Source: Whalleya microplaca (lineage: Eukaryota; Ascomycota; Sordariomycetes; Xylariales; Xylariaceae). Taken from it: a stretch of 64,000 bases of DNA. Positions 11,861 through 23,698 of the stretch are shown here, piece by piece; the stretch's first letter is position 1; each line of letters begins with the position of its first letter. Location of the stretch: NCBI GenBank assembly GCA_022497155.1, contig MU385710.1, positions 1,364,001 to 1,428,000 on the forward strand, in the 5' to 3' direction. The position numbers and the translations under genes are program-made. A model generated the notes under the pieces. That model was not told the DNA's origin. It searched no databases and worked only from the letters and a program-made list of their open reading frames with translations.

Positions 11861-12700
11861 ATGGCGCCCCCGGCGGGAAAGCGCGTGAAAGGCGTGCAGA
11901 TCTACCGGCCCTTCATCTACGGCACGACGGCGCGCCCCTTCAACGACACAGACAACCCACGACCGGCAGGGGTGCCCGCAGACCACACGCACTCGTGGCA
12001 GGTATTTGTGAAGGGGGTCGACGACACGGACATATTCTATTGGCTGCGTAGGGTGCAGTTCAAGCTTCACGAGTCGATCCCGAACCACCTGCGGACGCTG
12101 GACGCGGAGACGATCATCAAGGAGAACAATAACAGCAGCAACAAGCAGCAGCAACGGGGGTTTGTGGTCAACGAGACCGGCTGGGGCGAGTTCGAGATTA
12201 CCATCCGATTGTACTACGACAGCAAGAGCGGCGAGAAGCCGCAGGTGCTCTACCACCACCTCCGCCTGCACCCCTACGGGCGCACCGAGGCCGAGAAGGA
12301 AGCCATGCGAAGTAACGGTGGTGAGGTCATGGCCTGGATCTACGAGGAGCAGCTATTCAACGAGCCGTTCGAGGACTTCTACAAGATCCTGACGTCAGGG
12401 GCGCGCGACAAGGGTGCCGGCGGCGGCGGCGGCGGCAAGGGCAAAGGCAAGGGCAAGGGTAAGGGTGTGGCTGCGGGCGCAACCGAGGTAGCCAGCGAGG
12501 TGAAGGAGCGCAGCGCGATGATCCCGCTGACCAACAAGCCGGGGCAGCCCTTCAGCCGCGACACGGAGCAGCTGGAGATCAAGCGGCTGAAGGAGGCCGA
12601 GGACAAGGTCCACGAGATGGTCAGCGAGATGAACAAGGCGGTCAAGGCCAAGGAGCTGGAGTTGTCGGCGCTCAGGGCTGCTGCTGCCTCGAACGCGTAG
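11861..12700 (+). CDS. YAF9: YEATS-domain protein YAF9 (NuA4/SWR1 subunit)
   Basis: Yaf9 is shared by the NuA4 histone acetyltransferase and the SWR1 complex that exchanges H2A.Z; its YEATS domain reads acylated histone lysines. The 279-residue single-exon protein has the YEATS domain at about residues 8-175: VQIYRPFIYG, HTHSWQVFVKG, FYWLRRVQFKLHESI, the aromatic-cage region NETGWGEFEI, and YHHLRLHPYG. Residues 186-200 are a Gly then Gly-Lys repeat (GKGKGKGKGKG), unusually regular and low-complexity, followed by a C-terminal coiled coil (about 225-272, TEQLEIKRLKEAEDKVHEM) that is typical of the family's complex-binding end. After the stop TAG the same frame stays open for 50 more codons (see finding). 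It converges on the ankyrin gene. Confidence 0.95.
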   Translation: MAPPAGKRVKGVQIYRPFIYGTTARPFNDTDNPRPAGVPADHTHSWQVFVKGVDDTDIFYWLRRVQFKLHESIPNHLRTLDAETIIKENNNSSNKQQQRGFVVNETGWGEFEITIRLYYDSKSGEKPQVLYHHLRLHPYGRTEAEKEAMRSNGGEVMAWIYEEQLFNEPFEDFYKILTSGARDKGAGGGGGGKGKGKGKGKGVAAGATEVASEVKERSAMIPLTNKPGQPFSRDTEQLEIKRLKEAEDKVHEMVSEMNKAVKAKELELSALRAAAASNA

Positions 12701-13906
12701 GTCGCGCACGGGGTCGCCTACCCCTCGCGCACACCTACGCCTGCGGCTGCGGCTGCGGTGGGGGACAGGCACACGCACATCGTCAATTTGAAGGTCAGGA
12801 AGAGTGCCCTGATGAAGCTGGAGAGGACGCAGGTGAAGGCGCCGAGGCTCTAGGGGTGGAGGAGGGTTCGAAGGGAAGGGGGCTTTGTGTGAGCTAGAAC
12901 ATTACCACTTGTGTGGTCGAAACACCGGCATATTCCTTGGCGTTAAGCATTCTGGCGGGGGAATATCCGGTATTGGTTTGCATTTGTAGCTTTGCTATAT
13001 ATTGGTCAGCCATTTAGGCGTTGGGGGTCAAAAAAATTCGTTGCTTTATGGCAGAAGGTCTTGCGACTTTGAGTCAGTTCGCTAAACTGTGCATCAAATG
13101 TGTGAGGGCCTTGAGGCGATGGGTCAGTAGGTTTGCATTACGTAGTTTACATCGAGGCATTCAATGAATATGTCCATGTATATTGGTAGCGGGGAGAGTA
13201 TATCTGCTTTCGTTTAATACTAGGATGTAGTGAATGGTCGTAATTGGTATAACATGATAGCGTACACAGATAGAATATATGTACGATCCTTCCCATTCTG
13301 TCTATAGACTAGCATATTGGTATAATTCATATTCCACCATTAATCTACAGAAAAACAAAGACCGCGGGATGTAAGATGAAATATATGTACGCGTAACGGT
13401 AATTGCTACAGGAGCCTATGAGCTGACAGATGAGACTGCCGCATATCGATGAGATCAGGGTTATATCAGTGCCGAACCTGCAAGCTCAGAGACACCTAGT
13501 ATTCAGGCCATCACAGACCATTTCTCAATACATCTCACAAAATCCACACTACAATCACTGTGTTCATGTTTGGAGGCATTGGTATTGAGTCTCGACATGA
13601 CTGGGGCATGTCTTGGTCAGCCCGCCAGTGTCGGCATTCTGGGGTAGTCCCTGGTTATTCAGTCTGTGATAATGATATAGGTATCATGGCCTCATTATGA
13701 ACATATATAGAAAATACATAACTCATGACACATTAACCCCCCCTCCCCAGTCCCCCCTTAAAAGGAATTCCTACCTTGACTGCGTGACTTCTGATTTCCA
13801 GTTGCAATACCACATACCGATACCAAACCACTAAATCGTAACGATGTCACGATGACAAGTAGATATCTAGAGATTCCCTAGAACTGGACGATGATGAGCG
13901 CTCATC
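12701..13906. other. Convergent intergenic region
   Basis: 3' flanks of YAF9 and the Clr5-ankyrin gene. The first 150 bp (12701-12853) are GC-rich and open in the YAF9 frame up to a second TAG. The remainder, about 12900-13900, is AT-rich with no coding signal. Confidence 0.45.
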
Positions 13907-15330
13907 CTAGCTACTATAGTCCGAGCTACAATCCGAGTCACTATCATACGAGCTCCCATCCGAAACACTAGAAGAAGAGTCCTCCTCTAGGTCATTAAAA
14001 GGCTCAGCAAGGGTTATTTCTCCACCTCGCGCAGCGACCAGGACGTCGAGAACTGCAAAATGGCTGTTCTTCTTAGCATACTTCATAGCGCGGGCGCATT
14101 GACAATCCCCTTCGCCACCGAGGTCCGCGCCAGCGTTGATCAAAAACTGGACCATATCGAGACGGCCATTTTCCGCAGCACCCTCGAGTGCTGTTCTACC
14201 ATAAGCCGGAGATCCTTTAGCGTTGACGTCGGCCCCCTCCCCTAGGAGCACACAGGCAATGCCGATATAGCCCTGGATCGCGGCGAGTTGCAAGGCTGTA
14301 GCTCCCCGCATGTACGCTGGCGGTGCGTTGACATCGGCGCCATGGTTCAACAAGAGTCGAACTACGTCGAGTTTTCCTTGCTTTGCTGCTAGTTGTAACG
14401 GAGTGAATGTAATGCCGAAGGTCGCAGGACGATTCACATCTGCTCCGTGTTGGATTAGGAGATCCACGAGGGGAACCTCTTTTGTCCACACGGCCCAAAG
14501 GAAAGCGGTAGCAGATCCTGGAAACGAGACTTCATGATACCGCGAGTTTCCGTAAATAGCATTAGGATTTGCCCCGAATCGTAGAAGCAACCGGACTATC
14601 GCGAGTCTCTTACCATAGTCTTTCTTGATTGCGATATCCAGGGGGGATCCCTCTTGAAAAAAGGCTGCCCCTTTTTCATCCCTCATTTTCGACGTACGTG
14701 AATGTACGGTATCTGAATATACGATACAACCATTGACGTCCACTTTACTTTTCAAGAGGCGTTCAATGATGTGTAGATCACTTTGCCGGATCGCAGTACC
14801 AAGTGCTTCTGAGCCATAACCCTTTTTCCCATTGGGATAGCCTTTCAAATATGCCTCGAGTAAGGGGTTAATACAGCGATTAGATGCAGCCACTGCTTCA
14901 ACCAATGCACAAGAATCATCCCTGTCTGCCCCCATCGAAAGCAGGTCTCGGACCATAACGGGGTCATCATTCCTCGCAGCCGCTCGCAGCGCAGTGCGTG
15001 AAGTTGCGTGTGGTGGACGGCCATTGATATCTATACCATAATCTAAGAGCATCTTGATGATAACCTTATCGCCTTTAAATATCGCAACACCCAAAGGGTT
15101 AGAGGGTGAGGATAGTGGTTCCGGTGGATACGGTAGATGCCGTGGATGAACCAAATCAGACAGCCCATGCCCAGCAGAGATGATGTCTCTAACAACCGAG
15201 TGATCGCCACATGCTACTGCCAATGATAAGGCCTCGCTGGGTGGAGAGCCGAGGAGGCCACCAAGTTCAAGTAATTTCCGGGCCAACGATACCTTCCTGT
15301 GAATTAAAGCTGATCTCAATAGTGATGATA

Positions 15331-15374
<44 letters not shown>

Positions 15375-17452
15375 AATGGTGGTGGTGATGGTAGAGAACG
15401 TTGCAAATCTACGCCTGCCTCGATGAAGAAAATAGCGATATCATCTTGGTTGTTCCGAATGGCGGCACTAAGGGCCGGTCTAAGCACCCAAGGGTCAAGG
15501 TTTGGTTGAGCGTGAAACAGAAGATCTATCATCTCCCTATTTCCAGTTTCTGCTGCTGCCTCAAGGGCTGGTTCTAATGCAATCGCTCTCGAAAGAGTCT
15601 TTAAGCCACCTCTTTGAATTATTTCGTTGATAATGCGTTTATCTCTGCTTCGTATAGCTTCGGACAATGGTGTTCTTTGATATGGTGATAAAGCTTGTAC
15701 TCTAGGAGACTGTAGTAAGACTCCATCAGCTTTAGCACCTTGTGCGAGAACGAACATGACAAGTCCAAACCGTCCACTTTGTATAGAAGATATAAGGGTT
15801 GCCCGAGTAATCCGGGCTCCAGAGCTGCGTAAAAATTGTACAGTTTCGTAACGTCCGTATTTGGCAGCGCAATCGATTATCGTGAGAGACGTGTGATTGT
15901 CCCAGGAAAGGCGTCTGTTGATATTCAATCCAGCCTGGATCAAAGTGGTTATGACTGGTATAATCACATCATCTTTGAAGAAATTCATTAGATCCATGAA
16001 TGCCACCGGGTCGTACAATCTAAAGTGATGGGAGCCAGAACGAGTAGAGACAGCCCGGGAAAGTATCTCGGGATTCCCCCTGCTAATGACCTTCCTCAAT
16101 ATTTCTTTATCTACCTCGGCGTCAGCGTCCAGGACCATAAGGATAAGCTCTCTTTGCAGGATGGAAGTTGACAGTGCATGATCCAAGGCTCCCCTGGGAG
16201 CTGAGCTGATTCCAGCGGATCTGTTGACGTCGGCGCGATATCGAATGAGGACTTTGGTAACATCCAATAAGCCAAGGCTAGCGGAAAGCTCAACTGGTGT
16301 ATACCGTCTCTTTTGAATATGACAAATGTGTTGGTTGACATCAATGACGGCTTGTGGACCTTGAAAAAATAACTCGACGGTCTGGGCATCGCCAGCTTCT
16401 ATGGCGCATTGGAATAACCTTTCAACAAGTGCCTTCGATGTTGGGTCTGGTCTGGAGCGAATGAACTGAATGAGCTGCGTGATAGTCCTGCGCTGAAGGA
16501 ATGAGAACATAAAGCCGAGGGACATGCCGTTCAGGCCAGCAAAGTTGTTTGATATTGCATAGACAAGCATCTGAGAGTATCCTGATGTGAAAACGTCGTA
16601 ATTAGACGTTATCTGCTCCGGCGAAGGGACGAATCTAGTCCACATAGTCTCTGGCATCAGTGATTTTACAAAGGGCAGGAACGTTTCAGTATAGCCAGTA
16701 AGAGCTTGTTGGTAGGCGCTATTGGGGCCTTGGGGCCCCAGCAATAAGCTCCCGTTCGATGATATGGTATCTATACTGCGATATTAACGACCTACATCCA
16801 GCAAGAATTAGGATTCGGATTACGCACTCTCGAGTCCCGAAAAATCCCAAAATTTTTGAAATGGGAGGTTATGAGTCCAAATCGGAATCATGGCCGATAT
16901 AGGGGTACGAATTGTCTGTATGGGAGTACGAATTACAAATCCATCAGGGGTTGGAGGGTCAACTACTACCTTCACGTCAATATTTCGTACATGCTTGCCA
17001 AGGCTTGAAGCTGATAGCATACCTTCCGTACGTTCGTTCAACGTCGGCCCAATGCCACCGGCATAGCGTGATCTCTCTTTGTTGAGCTTCTTCTCACTCA
17101 GCGGTTTGCCACGCAAACAGACAACGCTCGATTTGCCTGCCGCCTCCCGGGCCGCAAGCTTTCGTGATAGCAGTTTCCAGTCTCTGTTGGTCTGGTTTTT
17201 CCCAATCTGCCACTTCCGCAGCCGGTGTTCGTATTGCGCTCTTCTTCGTGGAAGTTAGCAAGGATAGCTTGTATAGAGGCAGAGTTAACTTTACGTTGCG
17301 GTGAAATTATGTTGCGTTCTCATTATCTCTGCGACGCTTTGCTCTCCCTCTAAGAGTTGCTTGCCATCTGTCAGAAAGAGCCGTTCGATTGTATCTCTGT
17401 GGGACTCCCACTCGTCATGGCTGATATTCCTGGTAGCCGTTCCTCGAGGCAT
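13907..17452 (-). CDS. Clr5-domain ankyrin-repeat protein, 1148 aa
   Basis: Three exons join in frame: 17452-17295, 17243-16824 and 16775-13907. Exons 1-2 encode an N-terminal Clr5 domain: ISHDEWESHRDTIERLFL, MRTQHNFTAT joined to RAQYEHRLRKWQIGKNQTNRDWK, then a basic linker with RGKPLSEKKLNKERSRY. The first intron has a TGCTAAC branch; the second is only 48 nt. Exon 3 encodes many ankyrin units (for example GSATAFLWAVWTKEVPLVDLL, FTPLQLAAKQGKLDVVRLLL, GATALQLAAIQGYIGIACVLL, RTALEGAAENGRLDMVQFLI) and ends in an acidic Ser tail. A pure poly-Ser run comes from a trinucleotide microsatellite at 15319-15375. The pairing of Clr5 with ankyrins is common in Pezizomycotina; Clr5 was first described in a fission-yeast silencing protein, and its role here is unknown. 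A model starting at 16744 would omit the Clr5 domain. Confidence 0.88.
15319..15375. repeat. Trinucleotide (GAT/ATC)n microsatellite in coding sequence
   Basis: A near-perfect run of GAT units inside the ankyrin gene. On the coding strand it is TCA repeats and gives about 14 consecutive serines between two ankyrin blocks. Length changes would stay in frame, so the linker can vary among strains. Confidence 0.9.
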
Positions 17453-18726
17453 TGTACTGGTGTTTGAATGAAGAGCAGAATAAACTCAAGGCGTTGCTCA
17501 ATGATGAGAAATAAGCCGGCAAGAGTCAGGCTCAAGGAAGAGAGGTAGGATGGCTTATATAGACCTCGGGGCTGTATGATTTCGGTATATCGATATAGGG
17601 GCACATGTTAGTCTTACAGTTGGGTGTGACAGGCCAGAATCTGAACCCCAAATCTCGCGTCTTCAGATTTTGGTTGATTGGCTGTGGCCAGAACCTGACT
17701 CTATATGACTATGCATTATCTTGCATAATTTTTGCAATTTGACTTGCAAGTATTCCATTTGGGCCTATCATAACCATAAAGATATCTTGTTCGAGACGGG
17801 ACTACTACCCATCCAATGGCTGCCAATAATGCCTTTACGTATGTGGCTGACCTTGTCAATGACGGTGACCGAATGGAAGAGAGCGGGCATGACCTGATAT
17901 CATGAGATGGACAAGTTACCAAGCCACGTCTAGAAAGGCAGCGACTGGATGCATGGTGGCGATGGATAGGTAACACTGGTCTGAGCCCGAAAATCCCAAA
18001 CTGCCTGAGCGGCCGAGTAGGCAACCAGGAAGGCAACCAGGAAGGCAACCAGGAAGGCAACCGAGAAGGCATCTCAGGGTCAAAAGTACGGGGTAACACA
18101 CTCAACAAGGCTATCAATGTCACATCCATGCAGCCCATGCAGCGAGGCGACGTGTTCAGTTCCTCTTGATTTATCTGATTGGAGTGATTCTCTCTAAAGG
18201 TTCTTGCCTTGAGTGAGTCTCCTCGGGATGATCTCCAGATCCTCCGGAGACGCGCATCAGCGATGCTGTTTTATCTCGCGAGTCTCGCTCGCCCCCCTAT
18301 CTACAAAGCCTCCGTGGGCCTTCTCTCCCTCTCCCTCTCTCTCGGACGGGTCTCGACGACAAAGGAGATGATAGGTATCCCAAAGAGCGACGCGTAAAAA
18401 GCTCGCTCGCTCCGGGTGTGGTGTTCCAGCCAGCCTCGTCCAAAAAAAACAACAATAGAAGCCCACGCCCCGCCTCCCCCGCCAAAGCCCTGAAAGGTCC
18501 TCATGCCCCCAAGGCTGACACAGTATGTATGATCCGTCCATCTTTTACGACCCGTTCGCCTAAAACTCCGTTGCTTTTTGAATCGCATGATGCACATTAT
18601 AAACATTTGGATATCACCCAACCCCGCTACCCATATCTCAGTCGTAATGCCGCATACCATTTTTACCAATGTATAGACAAAAAAAAAATTTCGGGAATGA
18701 CCAGGCTCTCCGCAGCAGACCTCTAT
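17453..18726. other. Intergenic region with a 12-bp tandem repeat
   Basis: Promoter side of the Clr5-ankyrin gene and 3' side of MDM34. It includes the tandem repeat at 18020-18069 and a (CT)-rich tract at about 18322-18345. Several frames of 60 to 150 codons exist on both strands but overlap each other and show no family motif. Confidence 0.45.
18020..18069. repeat. Minisatellite, 12-bp unit, about four copies
   Basis: Four head-to-tail copies of GGCAACCAGGAA, the last one ending in a changed GGCAACCGAGAA unit. No function inferred. Confidence 0.85.
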
Positions 18727-20848
18727 TTATTGGGTTGCTTCATACGCCGGGGGTGGTGTGTCGTCGCGCTCGGCCCACAAGTTCTCGTTCTTCTGCTTCT
18801 CGTCGTACACGCGACGTGCAATCTCGCCAGCCATCTTCATTATCCAAGCCTGCTCAAGAATCACAGATGAAGTGTCGGAACCGTTTTGTCGATGTCTCTC
18901 CAAGTTGAATGGGCTCCTGTATGACGAGGCTGCAGCTTCCAAGGCCTTCTCTTGCGGGGTTGAAGGTATCTTGGACTTATCCTCGGCTGACGTAATGTGA
19001 GCATTTTCAGTCTCGGCTGGGTCTTGATATATATCCATATTTAGAGGAGTACGACCCGGTAGCTCGCTCTTCTCGGCTGTAAATCGAACCTTGCTTGATG
19101 GCACTTGAAGTTCTTCATCTTCTTCGGCGATTGAAGTCTCCATGATCGGCTCCGAACTCGGTCCGGCAACCGAAGCACTATCCGAAATAGATCCGGTAGT
19201 TTCGCTGCTAACTTCACTTCCGGTTTTCGTCCGGCGTAGATTTACTACGCGAGTCTTCTTCTTTCTCCCATTTCTCGAATGTCGGCCCGCGCCAAGTGCC
19301 AGGCCAGTTGTAGCCGAGTGGAGACTACTCAATGATGGTCGTGAAGGCAAACCACCTTGTTCCACACTACTGGCATCCGTGAACGTGTAAGTGTTGGCAC
19401 TCCCTTGCACCGATTGTGTGCGCATCAAACTGGGAGTCGCGACTGGTGTCGAGTACCCGGTATCGTGACGTTCCATCGGCCCAGCCCAGGCCCGAAACAT
19501 TACATTGCGAATTCCAGGTGTGAACAATGATAACGTCCTGTTCGAATCGGAAAGAGCTGCTAGTTTCAGTACATTCTTCTGTGAGAATAACGATTGCAGT
19601 TCTGATCCGCCATGTAAAGATAAGGATGCAATCTCATTCGCATCAAGTACGTGGCCATGAGAGTCAACTGGCTCTAAGGGGGGATTCGCAAATGGGTCAA
19701 CAACCGCTTCATCTTCGGCTTTGTCTTTAGCAACCTCCTCTTCTCGCGGTAATTGATCGGGACACCAAATCCGTAACGACAATTTGTGAATAATAGCTGG
19801 TAACTCATCCATCATCAAATTACGTAATTGATCTTCTATCGTTCTTTGAAGATAGTCTCGCACAAATTGTATCGAATCAAAGGTCGAAGAGACTTTGAGG
19901 GACTCAAGAGGGTCATTTCGGAAAACCAAAGTGAGACCCTTCTGTTTCGAGAACACTAAGATGATGAAAGCGGATAGCTTAATCTCAGATAAGGTAATCG
20001 ACAGAGGGATCGTGAGCCCCGCCGCAGCGGCCAACGGTTCAGGCGATGTGAACGTCGGCTTGGCTGACAGATAAGTGTTCAGAGGATTTGCCTATGTTGT
20101 GATATTAGTCTTCTTATAGCGCACGAGCCTTGGCTGGTTGGGGAAGTAGATCTAGAAACATTGCTAAAAGCGCGAACCCATGTACTCCAATTTTCGAGAT
20201 TCATGCGAATGCTCGAGAAACATCAAATTCCCTTTTTGTTTCCACTAGGACATAGACCGGGGTTTGAAGAGGGGGAGAATAATGGCGTCCGCTGTAAAGG
20301 GGGGGGAGGGGGGTCAAAGTTCTTGATATAGGGCCCAATTGATCGCCTTTGAATGAGTTCAGAAGCACTCAGTCTGTTCATAAGAACCGAAGCCATATAG
20401 AGAAATATAGCCACTAGGCTAACATCCGTCTATAATGATTTCCATTATATCGACAGACGTAGTAACGTCAATATGCGGGAAAATGACAGTAGCGTAGAGA
20501 GGTGGTGGAACCTCCAACATATTCCACTCACTGCGCCTCTGCAATGACGAACTCGACGGGACAAAGAAATATCGCACATACTTGAACTCTCGTCCGCAAC
20601 GTTAAGAAGGCATCGCCAGAGTAGCACATCTTGAAGATGCCGCGAAACCTATCCTCGGCTAAGTCCCCAATCTCCAATATCTCCAGGTCGGGCGGCACGG
20701 AGCCAAGGTTGAACTCGGTGACGAGGATATCATCGACGATTATCGGCGGCTTGGGCGACTTGTTGAGAGCATTGGTGAGCAGCTCCTGGGCGCGTTTGTA
20801 GAATTCCGCGTCGGCCGTGAGCGGTGACCAGTTGAAGTTGAAGGCCAT
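18727..20848 (-). CDS. MDM34: ERMES complex subunit MDM34
   Basis: Mdm34 is the outer-mitochondrial-membrane partner of Mdm10, Mdm12 and Mmm1 in the ER-mitochondria encounter structure, which tethers the organelles and moves phospholipids. Two exons, 20848-20582 and 20091-18727, give 543 residues. Exon 1 begins [10 protein letters not shown], the conserved start of the SMP lipid-binding domain (to about residue 200), with [30 protein letters not shown]. The phase-0 join reads [17 protein letters not shown]. The middle is low-complexity with the basic segment [20 protein letters not shown] found in fungal Mdm34. The C-terminus contains PPPAY, a PPxY motif; in yeast a PY motif recruits the Rsp5 ubiquitin ligase to Mdm34. 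The 490-nt intron is long for a fungus, and contains G-rich tracts. Confidence 0.95.
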
Positions 20849-22564
20849 GTTGAAATTGGCATTAGAGACGCATCGTAGGAGTCGTAGGAGAGGCGGATGG
20901 AAAAGGCGGTAGGGAAAAAAGCGACGATAGGTTAAAAAACCCGGAGCGGCGGCGAGACGGGTGCTCTGACAAGGCGAATACTGCGTGTGAATGACTTATC
21001 CGGTATGTTCGGTCAGTAGGAGGATTCGTAAATCGAACGACGGTGAAAGCAATTGCTGGTCGTGTGCTAAGGGTAGATGGTAGAGATCGTATGATGGAGG
21101 GAGGCAAGTCGAGAGGTACATGTATCGATTGGAATTTGATAGGCGGTAGGGGATTTGTGCAGGAGATGACGCTATGCGCCCTTGCTCTAAAGCAGCTTTT
21201 TGTGGAAATATTTTTTTTCTTGGTGCTGGAGCTGGTTGGCCCTAGAAGGCGGGTGGAGTCGGGCAAAAGCGCGTTTTCAGTGTGCGGGTGAAGTTTACAA
21301 CCGTACGGAATACATACATACAATACAGTAGTAGTAAGCCTGCCAGCCAAAATAATAAAGTAATGCATGTGGCCTGTGCTTCCGGGTGATTTGTGCACCC
21401 AGCACCCCCACGACCCCTGCCACCCTGCCACCCTGCCACCCTGCCACCTGCCTGCCACCATCCTAAGAAGGTCATTCATTATTAGCCGGGGGCGGTGTGT
21501 GGCACGCGAGCAGGCGAAGGGAGGGGCAGCCTCGGATTCGTCAAAGGGTGCTGGAACCGACCGGCCTGTTCCTGTTCCACACCGTTTTTCCCCGACTGTC
21601 TTCCATAGGCCCGGCTCGTTTTACTCTCCGCAACCCCGACTTTATCACCCGTATCAGCGAATCTGGGTGCGCAGATAACCTAAACTAGATTTCCATAGTG
21701 CGAACATGTTTTAAGTTGAATTTCGCACCTGTTTGCCATCAGGGAGTTCTATTCGCACACGTATAATGTAAACTAACAAATAGGCGGCTAGTACATGCAG
21801 ACCCCATTTACGCCTACTTATATATTTGCCTCCTGAGACAAAGATCATGTGCGACTTGCCCGTGTGAACAGTTCAGAGCAGTTGTAGTGGCCCATCATAC
21901 TCAAGAAAAGTATTCGCAGGAGCATCATAATCACTATTACCCACAAACTAGTCTGAGTTGAAACAGAGCGAAACTGATAATTTGCCAGATGACTATATTC
22001 TATAATATGCAGTCCACATCGTGTATCTGATCAAGCGTTAGAATGCAGCTTCCCCTACCCACATCCTCCACACCGCCCCATGCCTAACAAGGCGAGTGTT
22101 TCCATTACGTTGAACTTATAACATGTGTTACATATCACTAAGGCCAGTCTTAGGCGATGATAATAAATATTGACTTAGTTGTGGCTTTGCTAGGCGCCCA
22201 CATACCCTACTACAAGTGGAGGTGTTGCGTTCTAACACTTCATCAGACAGCAAAGATACGCAATCCTATATAGGGAGTGCTAGCTACCTATGACAGACTA
22301 CTTCTCGGTTGATATCATATTATGAGATTAGACTTTAGCAAGTAATGATAACCTGTCTCTGAAAATTGAAAATAGCCCTTGTTGCCGACTGTAGTCTCGC
22401 GACCAGACCTCTAAGGTTACCAAACAACGTGCATCAACATGTGTCACCAACCTGATCCTACTAGTGATTACTTCGCCAAACGCCCCCTTCCTGGCCAGCG
22501 TGAAACGTGGCAGACCAAAAAACCAATGAAGATATTCAGCTACCTAAAGAGGACTCCTCCCTAG
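20849..22564. other. Intergenic region between MDM34 and IPK1
   Basis: Promoter side of MDM34 and 3' side of IPK1. It contains a short CCACCCTG tandem array at about 21418-21459. A 205-codon minus frame at 20862-21479 is crossed by this repeat and by pyrimidine-rich promoter-like sequence, so it is not called. From about 21690 to 22560 the DNA is AT-rich with no coding signal. Confidence 0.45.
21418..21459. repeat. CCACCCTG short tandem repeat
   Basis: About four imperfect copies of an 8-bp CCACCCTG unit, decaying to CCACCTGCCTG at the right end. Upstream of MDM34. Confidence 0.8.
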
Positions 22565-23698
22565 TTATGGGGGGGGGCACAACCGTGCGCGAAACGGGGC
22601 TGGGATGTCGTCGATCCCCCTCGCGAGGCAGTAGTCGAGCCTGAGGACGCAGGCCGTCTCGACGGGCGGGTCCACCTTCTCCTCCCCCCTATACCATCCG
22701 TTATCGGCGAGGTTGCGGTGCGAGTCGCGCCAGTACGTCTGCTTCTCGCGCCAGTTCTTCTTGTCGACGTCGGCGAGCTTGATGACGACGGGCGCCGCCG
22801 CCACGACGTTCCCCTCCGCCGTCGGCATGCGCACGTAGCACGAGCAGTCGCGCAGCGTCATCGCCAGCCCGAACCCGGCGTCCGACGGGTCCGCGAACAG
22901 CGCGTCCCCCCGGTCCCCGCGCAGCTGCAGGTCCCGCAGGCGCTCCAGCACCCCGCTCGCCGCCAGCGCGTCGGCCAGGCGCTCGCGCTCGCGCTCGCTC
23001 CACCGCGGCGCCAGCCGGTCGATCGACGCCAGGCGCACGCGGCGGTCGTCGTGCAGGAGGCCCAGCGGGCACACGGGGATCGGGAGCGCCTTGCGGTGGC
23101 CCTGCGCCGCCCTCTGGCTGTTGCGGAAGGCCTCGCGCGCGCACGTGCGGCACCGCGTGGCGTCGGGCGGTGCCAGCGGCGACTGCGCCAGCCACTTGGG
23201 CTTGAACTCGAGCACGCGGAAGCCGGGCGCGGGTCCCACGTCCTCCATCAGCATGGCGTAGCCGGCATGGATCACGCTGCCGTCGTTGCGGTTGCGCTTG
23301 GCGTTCAGGGCGTCCGCCACGTGCTGCGAGATCTTCACCAGCAGCTGGGGCACGAGGTGCTCGCGCCCGACTTCGGCCTCGACCGACTTCTCTTGAAAGT
23401 CCTGAAGAGTCTCGTAGTCGCAGGGCGTGACCCCTGGCGTGGCTTTCGCGACACGTAGGAGGGTGCCCTTGAACATCGCCTTTCGTATGGCTGGATCGTT
23501 TGGTGGCTCTTTGATAACAAAGAGCACATTGGCTCGCCCTTCCGCTAGATAGCCAAAATCTGACCTCTCAATGATACCAACTAATTCTTCTCGATCGTCA
23601 GGTGTGATGACGGGCGGAATGTCGTCGGCGCTCGAGCCCCGTGGGAGTGGCTTCGATAGCTCATTCCAGATAGCTGGGAGCGGTTTCATGTTGAACAA
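22565..23698 (-). CDS. IPK1: Inositol-pentakisphosphate 2-kinase (IPK1)
   Basis: Ipk1 phosphorylates inositol pentakisphosphate at the 2-position to make phytate (InsP6), which supports mRNA export through Gle1/Dbp5 and feeds pyrophosphate synthesis. The single-exon protein has 377 residues, normal for fungal members. Family signatures visible: YLAEGRANVLFVI near residues 50-62 (ATP-binding region), LEFKPKWL at 163-170 (the E-x-KPK motif used for substrate and ATP), CRTCA at 183-187 followed by a basic stretch, and VVIKLADVDKKNW near 310-323. The 3' two thirds are very GC-rich, unlike the AT-rich flanks, so antisense frames of 160-250 codons there are shadows. It is the first of three minus-strand genes, each with its own promoter-sized gap. 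Confidence 0.92.
   Translation of the reverse strand: MFNMKPLPAIWNELSKPLPRGSSADDIPPVITPDDREELVGIIERSDFGYLAEGRANVLFVIKEPPNDPAIRKAMFKGTLLRVAKATPGVTPCDYETLQDFQEKSVEAEVGREHLVPQLLVKISQHVADALNAKRNRNDGSVIHAGYAMLMEDVGPAPGFRVLEFKPKWLAQSPLAPPDATRCRTCAREAFRNSQRAAQGHRKALPIPVCPLGLLHDDRRVRLASIDRLAPRWSERERERLADALAASGVLERLRDLQLRGDRGDALFADPSDAGFGLAMTLRDCSCYVRMPTAEGNVVAAAPVVIKLADVDKKNWREKQTYWRDSHRNLADNGWYRGEEKVDPPVETACVLRLDYCLARGIDDIPAPFRARLCPPP

Noticed and set aside
20862..21479. 205-codon minus-strand frame
   Set aside because: It spans a CCACCCTG tandem repeat and promoter-like pyrimidine tracts upstream of MDM34, with no recognisable domain.
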